Source of the DNA: an uncultured Gammaproteobacteria bacterium
Lineage (GTDB): Bacteria; Pseudomonadota; Gammaproteobacteria; HK1
Length of the DNA stretch: 64,000 nt
Assembly: GCA_958295835.1 (NCBI GenBank)
Contig: OY282378.1
Location: 1,877,001-1,941,000 of the forward strand
Direction of reading: 5' to 3'
The notes below the pieces were generated by a model. That model saw only the letters and a list, made by a program, of their open reading frames with translations. It did not search any database and was not told the DNA's origin. A program made the position numbers and the translations under genes. Numbering within the stretch: position 1 is the stretch's first letter; every line of letters starts with the position of its first letter. Shown here in pieces: positions 59,730 to 64,000 of this stretch.

Positions 59730-59767
59730 CAGTGGTAATCCTCCAAGTTCAAACGGTCGATGTAACC
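59729..59767 (-). pseudogene. Tail of a HigB-type toxin gene overlapping higA
   Basis: Directly before higA, on the same strand, the frame reads GYIDRLNLEDYH followed by TGA, and the TGA shares its A with the higA ATG (TGATG). HigB toxins usually end in VEIVDYH or similar with exactly this overlap, so these codons are probably the toxin's last ones. Upstream sequence switches into unrelated DNA and then the mcrC copy, so the toxin is gone. Confidence 0.5.
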
Positions 59768-60039
59768 GTCCTCAGCTCATCTCCGGCTAAAGGCAGACGA
59801 GGCCGACCGGCTCGACGCGCCGGGCGCCTCATCCTGCTCTATCCCTGGCGCAAGGAATTGGGCGAGCACGAGGCACCGGACAACAAGGGGATCCTTCGTA
59901 CCTGGAAGGTCGCCCAAACCGGTCCCCGAACCGCCTGCCGCCTGGACGTCGCCGTGGTTGACGTCGGCCGCCCCGGCGCGGTCGCCGGCGCTTTGCACGC
60001 CATCGTCGATTCAGGCGCCTCAATGGATGTGCGCTGGAG

Positions 60040-60852
60040 TCAGGCGGATGGTGCCGTCGAAGCAGCTTTGGAACGATCCTGAGCCCCGTTCCGGTCGATC
60101 GATTCTCCGAGCAGGAGGTACGGCGCTTCCTCCTCCCGTACCCGCACGCTCCCCCGCTGCCGCCGGCGCACGATCCGGGTCACCGCTTTCGTCTGTTCGT
60201 CGCGGGTCTGGCTGAACCGCACCCCGTCCACCGCCTCGCACACGTCGTCCGGCGTCAGCCCCTCCAGCACCACCGAGGCATCGAGCCGGCGCGGCGCGCT
60301 CCCGGGAGACAGCGCGAGGAACTCGACACGCAACTCCCGGGTGCCTTTGCGGCCGTGCAGCCGCCACAGCTCCCGCACCCCCATCTCGCCGTAGCGTCCG
60401 GCTTTCCCCTCATCGGCGCTCGTGATCTCGACCTCCACCACCAGGTCCGGCGCGATGCGTTCGAAATAGGCATCGGCCGCCGCTTCCCCTTCGGCGAGGG
60501 CCGCGAGATAACCCCTGGCCCGTTCGCCGAGGTAGAACTCGCAGTCGGGCTCCATCCCCGTGCCGGGCGGCTCGTCCCGCCCGCGCAAACGGGCGCTGCG
60601 CAACCCCCTCGCCGTGCCGGTGAGGGCGCTGCCCGCAGTCCCCACGATGTGGCCCAGAATCTCGGACAAGTCTTCATGGAGGCGCGAAGGCACCATCAGG
60701 GTGATGACCCCGCGCACCGGGTCGAGGCAGACCCGCCGGAAGTGGCGGTTCCAATCGATGGCCGCGAACTCGGCGATGGTGCCGGCATCGGCACGCAGGA
60801 CGTGAATGGTGGACCCGAGCGGCCCGACGTGCATGGTGGCGGAGGTGGTCAT
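60040..60852 (-). CDS. Second Uma2-type PD-(D/E)XK protein
   Basis: A 270-aa protein, divergent from the Uma2 protein at 54697. PGTGMEPDCEFYLGERARGY contains the EPD motif with the metal aspartate. IAPDLVVEVEITSADEGKAG has the E-x-E/K strand, and YGEMGVRELWRLHGRKGTRE is the usual YxxxGVxExW element. The C-terminal region (GVRFSQTRDEQTKAVTRIVR) is longer than in most Uma2 proteins. ATG 60852 is chosen (TTSATMHVGPLG); the frame is open upstream. It runs toward the duplicated mcrC tail, with its stop 20 bp past the repeat. Confidence 0.78.
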   Translation of the reverse strand: MTTSATMHVGPLGSTIHVLRADAGTIAEFAAIDWNRHFRRVCLDPVRGVITLMVPSRLHEDLSEILGHIVGTAGSALTGTARGLRSARLRGRDEPPGTGMEPDCEFYLGERARGYLAALAEGEAAADAYFERIAPDLVVEVEITSADEGKAGRYGEMGVRELWRLHGRKGTRELRVEFLALSPGSAPRRLDASVVLEGLTPDDVCEAVDGVRFSQTRDEQTKAVTRIVRRRQRGSVRVREEEAPYLLLGESIDRNGAQDRSKAASTAPSA

Positions 60853-61074
60853 GACGGAACACGTCTCCGGCGAGGTGTCGTGGCCGGACAGCATACCCCG
60901 CACCGGTATCCGCAACCACGACGTCAGGGCGTGCACCAGGGCCACTCTTTTTTCGTCGCATCGTCCGCCCGCCAGACATCTTCCGAGATCGACGGCGGGA
61001 GCCCGGTATCGAGCCGGTGGACCGGAAGGGGTGGCCACCTGCCGCAAGCCTTGTCTGGCCGGCAACGCGGATCG

Positions 61075-61536
61075 ATGGGTTATTCTTACTATCCTCGTTC
61101 ATCGACGATGTGCACGGACGGAGTCACGGACGACGCGGGAGGATTCCGGATGGGATTGCGCGTGCAGGATTTCCAGAGTCCATCGGATCAGAACCCCAAT
61201 GCCGGGAACGGAGGAGATGTCATCAAGCACTCCGTCTATCTGGCGGTGCTGGACGAGCTTCTCGCGCGGGAACGGTGGGGCGACGAACTGCACGTCGTGG
61301 AAACGCACGCCGGCAAGGGCGTTTACGTGCTACCGGCAGCGAGGGAATATGCCGAGGCGACGGATGATTGCGACATACGGCGATCGAAGCTGTGCGCCGC
61401 GCAGGAGAGGACGTTCCGGCCCGCGCCGGACGGACTGGGACCGGTGGACGGCATGATTGCCGATGAGCGTCCCTACGCCGCGTCGGCCGTGCTCCACGCT
61501 GAACTGACGAAGGCGAGCCGATGGACCGGGGGCTAG
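61075..61536 (+). CDS. Truncated RlmJ-like 23S rRNA methyltransferase
   Basis: A 153-aa product. MGLRVQDFQSPSDQNPNAGN and GGDVIKHSVYLAVLDELLAR, then HVVETHAGKGVYVL, match the start of the RlmJ family (H.GN..D..KH....L...L..... ..DTHAG.G.Y). RlmJ methylates A2030 of 23S rRNA. The family needs about 280 residues. Here the frame ends soon after YAASAVLHAELTKASRWTGG, so the S-adenosylmethionine-dependent catalytic NPPY-type motif is missing. It is probably non-functional. The start could be 61075 or 61150 (MGLRVQ). It lies in the island between Uma2 and a small AT-richer gene. Confidence 0.6.
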   Translation: MGYSYYPRSSTMCTDGVTDDAGGFRMGLRVQDFQSPSDQNPNAGNGGDVIKHSVYLAVLDELLARERWGDELHVVETHAGKGVYVLPAAREYAEATDDCDIRRSKLCAAQERTFRPAPDGLGPVDGMIADERPYAASAVLHAELTKASRWTGG

Positions 61537-61641
61537 TATGCTGGCGCACAAATGGATTGAACTAATTCTAGGGAGAGAGTCCAATGGCGACGACATTTCG
61601 CCCCTGTGGGTAAGTCTGCAACGCGACAAGGAGAGTTGAAC

Positions 61642-61947
61642 ATGACCGGCACTTTTCGGCTCATCAGTTTCGATGAAGATGGAGATGAAGGACATGGACG
61701 TGGAGTTAGAGTTGGACCAAATGGTGACCATAGGCTGGTGTGTAACATCGAGAGAGACGGAAAGATTGCGATATGGGGCAAGAAACATTCACGGCGCAAC
61801 ATCGATTCAGTTTTGAATGCGGTTAAGAATGCGGGCTTCCCTTGCGACATCCAATGTGAATACCGTCCGCCAGAGCCTTGGGCGGAGGAGTACTGCCACA
61901 CGCATTGGGTGCCGGAGAACGGGGATTTACATATTCTGGAAGGCTAG
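61642..61947 (+). CDS. Hypothetical small acidic/aromatic protein
   Basis: A 101-aa protein not recognised. It starts TGTFRLISFDEDGDEGHGRG and continues RLVCNIERDGKIAIWGKKHS and RRNIDSVLNAVKNAGFPCDI; the end is rich in Trp, Glu and Pro with HTHWVPENGD. A perfect AAGGAG stands before ATG 61642, and codon use is clearly AT-richer than the surroundings, so it looks like a recently acquired real gene. No signal peptide or membrane helix. It follows the truncated RlmJ-like gene by 105 bp on the same strand. Confidence 0.6.
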   Translation: MTGTFRLISFDEDGDEGHGRGVRVGPNGDHRLVCNIERDGKIAIWGKKHSRRNIDSVLNAVKNAGFPCDIQCEYRPPEPWAEEYCHTHWVPENGDLHILEG

Positions 61948-61987
61948 TCCCTCTGCACAGTGGTTTTGATCGATTGAATTTGTCCGT

Positions 61988-62165
61988 TCAGCGCAAGACG
62001 GGGAGGGCTTCTGGGGCCACGAGCACTTCGAGATTTCGGGCACGCCCCGCGTGGCGGCGCAACAGCCCCTGGCGTTCCAGGCCGAGCACCATCTGGTGAA
62101 CACTCGGGGCAGTGACCGCGAAATAGCGTTGCATGTCGGCCTGAGCCGGAGGGCGTCCATTGACC
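61988..62165 (-). pseudogene. Remnant of a LexA/MarR-like winged-helix protein
   Basis: On the minus strand TKVNGRPPAQADMQRYFAVT and APSVHQMVLGLERQGLLRRH, then GRARNLEVLVAPEALPVL, is the winged helix seen in short LexA_DNA_bind-like proteins of mobile DNA. The start is lost: the expected N-terminal helix (a Y.HYTK-like segment before VNGRPP) is in another frame (about 62165-62185) and runs into the integrase 3' end. Confidence 0.65.
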
Positions 62166-62201
62166 TTCGTACGGGTGCGTGATGGTCTGGCGGAAGCTGC
62201 G

Positions 62202-63065
62202 CTAGAGGTACTTCGCGGTGGCGTTGTCTTCGGCGGCGACTCCGGCGCTGTAGTGGGCGACCATGCGGGCGGTCTTCCATGCACCGGCCCGCATGACTTC
62301 GGTCGTGGACGCGCCGAGCCGGGTCAATTCGCTGGCGTAGGTGACGCGGGCGCTGTGGGCGGTGGCCCGGTATCCGGCCCGCTTCGCGGCGGCGCTGAAC
62401 CGGCGCCCGATGGACTGGCCGGACAACCCGAACACGCTTGCGGCCGGTTCGGCGTCGTCCGGGCGGATGGCGAGTAGCGCCCTGGCGGCCCCGTTCTTCA
62501 CAAGGCGCACGTCCGGCGCCCCTTCCTGGTTCGTCTTCGAGGCCCGGACCGTGATCCGGAGGGCGCCCGGGGTCGCGGCCGGTTCGATGTCGCGCCATTC
62601 GAGGGCAGCGGCTTCGGAGCGGCGCAAGCACGCCTGGAACATCGTCAACACGATGGCGCGGTCGAGCGGGGTGCACTGGCCGGCAATCTCGCGGATGGCG
62701 TCGAGGTCGAGGGCGGGCGCCTGGCCCCGGCCCCGCTCGTTGCGGCCCGCGCGGCGGAACCCCTTGTGCGCCCGATCGGCGATCGGCCCGACCGGATCGG
62801 GCTGGCCGGCGAGCTTCGCGCGGAAGCGCACGGCGGCGATCACCATCGAAGCGGTTGCCGGCGACTTCCCGGCCGCGTCGAGCGTGCCGAGGTACTCGGC
62901 GATGCCGGCATCGTCGGTCGGTCGGGCGTCGAGGGACGCATCCAGCCGGGCGAGGGCGCCGGCGTAGGCGCGGCGGGTGTTGGCGCTGGTGGAGTCGCGG
63001 ATGAGGCGGTCAGTGGCCGGGGTGACGGGGGCGGGGACCGCGGCGGTGGTGGCGAGGTCGTTCAT
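62202..63065 (-). CDS. Tyrosine recombinase / site-specific integrase
   Basis: A 287-aa integrase. The core-binding domain (SANTRRAYAGALARLDASLD; SPATASMVIAAVRFRAKLAG) is followed by the catalytic domain. Catalytic residues are R148 in ACLRRSEAAALEW, K177 in ASKTNQEGAPD, H237/R240 in HSARVTYASELTRLG, W263 in GAWKTARMVAHYS and the nucleophile Y272. All are present, so it should be active. It marks the edge of an accessory segment; no attachment-site repeats or tRNA lie next to it inside the window. The start is ATG 63065. Confidence 0.9.
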   Translation of the reverse strand: MNDLATTAAVPAPVTPATDRLIRDSTSANTRRAYAGALARLDASLDARPTDDAGIAEYLGTLDAAGKSPATASMVIAAVRFRAKLAGQPDPVGPIADRAHKGFRRAGRNERGRGQAPALDLDAIREIAGQCTPLDRAIVLTMFQACLRRSEAAALEWRDIEPAATPGALRITVRASKTNQEGAPDVRLVKNGAARALLAIRPDDAEPAASVFGLSGQSIGRRFSAAAKRAGYRATAHSARVTYASELTRLGASTTEVMRAGAWKTARMVAHYSAGVAAEDNATAKYL

Positions 63066-63080
63066 GGCGCGGGCACCGGG

Positions 63081-63266
63081 TCAGGAAAGGACGCTGGCAA
63101 CGGCGTTGAAGATGCCGAGCGGCGAGGTCGCCTTTCGTGGTGAGTTCGTCATGGTCCGACGGTGGCGGCGCATCCCTTCGGCGATGGCTTCGGCGTGGCA
63201 ACGCTCGATGCCGGCCGCTTCGATCTCGCGGGAACCCGCATGGGGGACTCGCGCCCGATCGGGCAA
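63081..63266 (-). CDS. Possible small protein upstream of the integrase
   Basis: A 61-aa frame: SREIEAAGIERCHAEAIAEG, MRRHRRTMTNSPRK, ending LGIFNAVASVLS. The amphipathic alternation of the first half and the 15-bp gap to the integrase would suit a real small gene, but there is no ribosome site or recognised family. It may be spurious. Confidence 0.3.
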   Translation of the reverse strand: MPDRARVPHAGSREIEAAGIERCHAEAIAEGMRRHRRTMTNSPRKATSPLGIFNAVASVLS

Positions 63267-63621
63267 AGCGAGGATCCGCGGGACCGTTGCCAGCGAGAGA
63301 AGCGCGGTCGGCTCCGGACGCTACCGGCGAGATACCGCCCTGGCCGTCCTGTCGAACGCCTTGAGGGGACTACTCGATGAGACGCATCGTGAAACGCTTG
63401 GCGCTGGCAGTGGGCTGAAAGCTCGCGGCCTTCCTGTCAGTATGCGCAACCGTCCGCCATGCGCCAGCCTCCGCCTTACGCCTTGCTCTCCTGCGGCCGG
63501 GGTCTCTCCCTGGAACGGACGTTCTGATAAGCGATGCCGGCGACGGGGGGCGGGGGATGGTGACGGGCTCTCCGTCACTGCCTTGGCGCTGAGCGGTAAC
63601 GACCAGATGGGGAGGAACACC
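63267..63621. other. 355-bp spacer, no gene seen
   Basis: This is the region between the possible small minus-strand frame and the secreted repeat protein. Frames on both strands lack family motifs. The promoter of the plus-strand gene should lie near its right end. Confidence 0.4.
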
Positions 63622-64000
63622 ATGAAGACGATACGGGCATTGAGGGGAACCACTGTTGCGCTGTTGGTCGTCGCGGGGGCGTTGCCTGCCGTTCAGGCTC
63701 AAGGCATCCCGAGCGTGGAAGCCTGCAAGAGCTACGCGGCGGCGGAGGCCGCCGCCGAAGCCGCCGCTCAACAGGTGAATGCCGCCTTCTTCGCCGCCAT
63801 TCAACAGGCGGAGGCCACCCTCGAAGCCGCCTATCAACAGGCGGACTACTACGCTGAGCAACGGGCGCATGTCACTTACGATGTCACCATTGAACTGGCG
63901 CTTGCCGCCTACAAAGCCGCCATGCAACAGACGCTTCCCACCGCCAAAGCCGCGGATCAACAGGCGAAACAGGCATTGAATACTGCCTATTTCGCCAGCT
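63622..64000 (+). CDS. Ala/Gln-rich secreted repeat protein (5' part, cut by the window end)
   Basis: 126 residues are visible and the frame is still open. A signal peptide (MKTIRALRGTTVALLVVAGA, cleavage near VQA-QG) is followed by an alanine-rich helical region. QQ pairs recur every 12 residues: AAQQVNAAFFAA, IQQAEATLEAA, YQQADYYAEQR and later MQQTLPTAKAA, DQQAKQALNTA. This suggests a 36-bp repeat encoding an extended helix or coiled coil outside the cytoplasm. GGGGAGG lies just before ATG 63622. Family not recognised. Confidence 0.65.
   Translation, partial: MKTIRALRGTTVALLVVAGALPAVQAQGIPSVEACKSYAAAEAAAEAAAQQVNAAFFAAIQQAEATLEAAYQQADYYAEQRAHVTYDVTIELALAAYKAAMQQTLPTAKAADQQAKQALNTAYFAS

Overview
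The window looks like a high-GC proteobacterial chromosome, most likely gammaproteobacterial. The evidence is a SohB-type S49 protease, a UbiA gene beside RecG, a HlyU-family protein, and GC-rich codon use throughout. No replication origin, rRNA or CRISPR array is visible. One tRNA-Thr(UGU) lies at 13061-13136.

Layout. (1) 1-4240: a decayed M16 peptidase, an AraC-MGMT alkylation-repair fusion, an AAA ATPase carrying a PD-(D/E)XK domain, and the 3' scrap of an IS21-type istB. (2) 4241-11061: four tightly coupled genes for polyprenyl-phosphate-linked glycan transfer (GT2, LPG-synthase-TM/flippase-like protein, GT39, FAD oxidoreductase). An IS4-family element with a clean 11-bp target duplication splits the block. 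(3) 11062-13136: a gene graveyard (Ig-like repeat scrap, GT39 C-terminal scrap, IS3 orfA scrap) around an intact sohB, then the tRNA. (4) 13290-18408: a dipeptide/oligopeptide ABC operon on the minus strand. (5) 18559-25551: mostly housekeeping genes (ubiA, recG, an IMPase-family phosphatase, HlyU, a phosphotransferase, a TauE permease). (6) 25756-36135: amino-acid, peptide and amine catabolism (peptide-binding protein, SDR, lone biotin carrier, M20 peptidase, amidohydrolase, an HcnABC-like three-subunit dehydrogenase, a DadA-like oxidase). (7) 36304-52379: a lytic transglycosylase and a DUF3108 protein, then two catabolic blocks. The first is TfdA dioxygenase / enolase-superfamily enzyme / UbiD decarboxylase / CMD-glutaredoxin fusion, divergent from a TctCBA tripartite carboxylate importer. 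The second is enolase-superfamily enzyme / EamA exporter / RraA aldolase / membrane protein / M20 amidohydrolase / LarA-like protein. (8) 52744-64000: a CueR-like regulator, then a mosaic accessory island. It holds DUF433/DUF5615 and RelE/Xre toxin-antitoxin parts, two Uma2 nucleases, a McrBC-type restriction system preceded by a coupled 46-aa membrane protein, an orphan HigA, a truncated RlmJ-like gene, a tyrosine integrase and an Ala/Gln-rich secreted repeat protein cut by the window end.

The most interesting part is 53.3-60.1 kb. There the McrB has an unusual N-terminal domain that resembles an integrase core-binding fold and an EVE-like insert inside its AAA+ domain. The mcrB-mcrC junction has been tandemly duplicated, and the 3' end of mcrC has been copied 0.8 kb downstream around an orphan antitoxin. 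Toxin-antitoxin genes nearby are stitched together from short copied segments. All functional statements are read from protein motifs and gene context only; no database search was possible.
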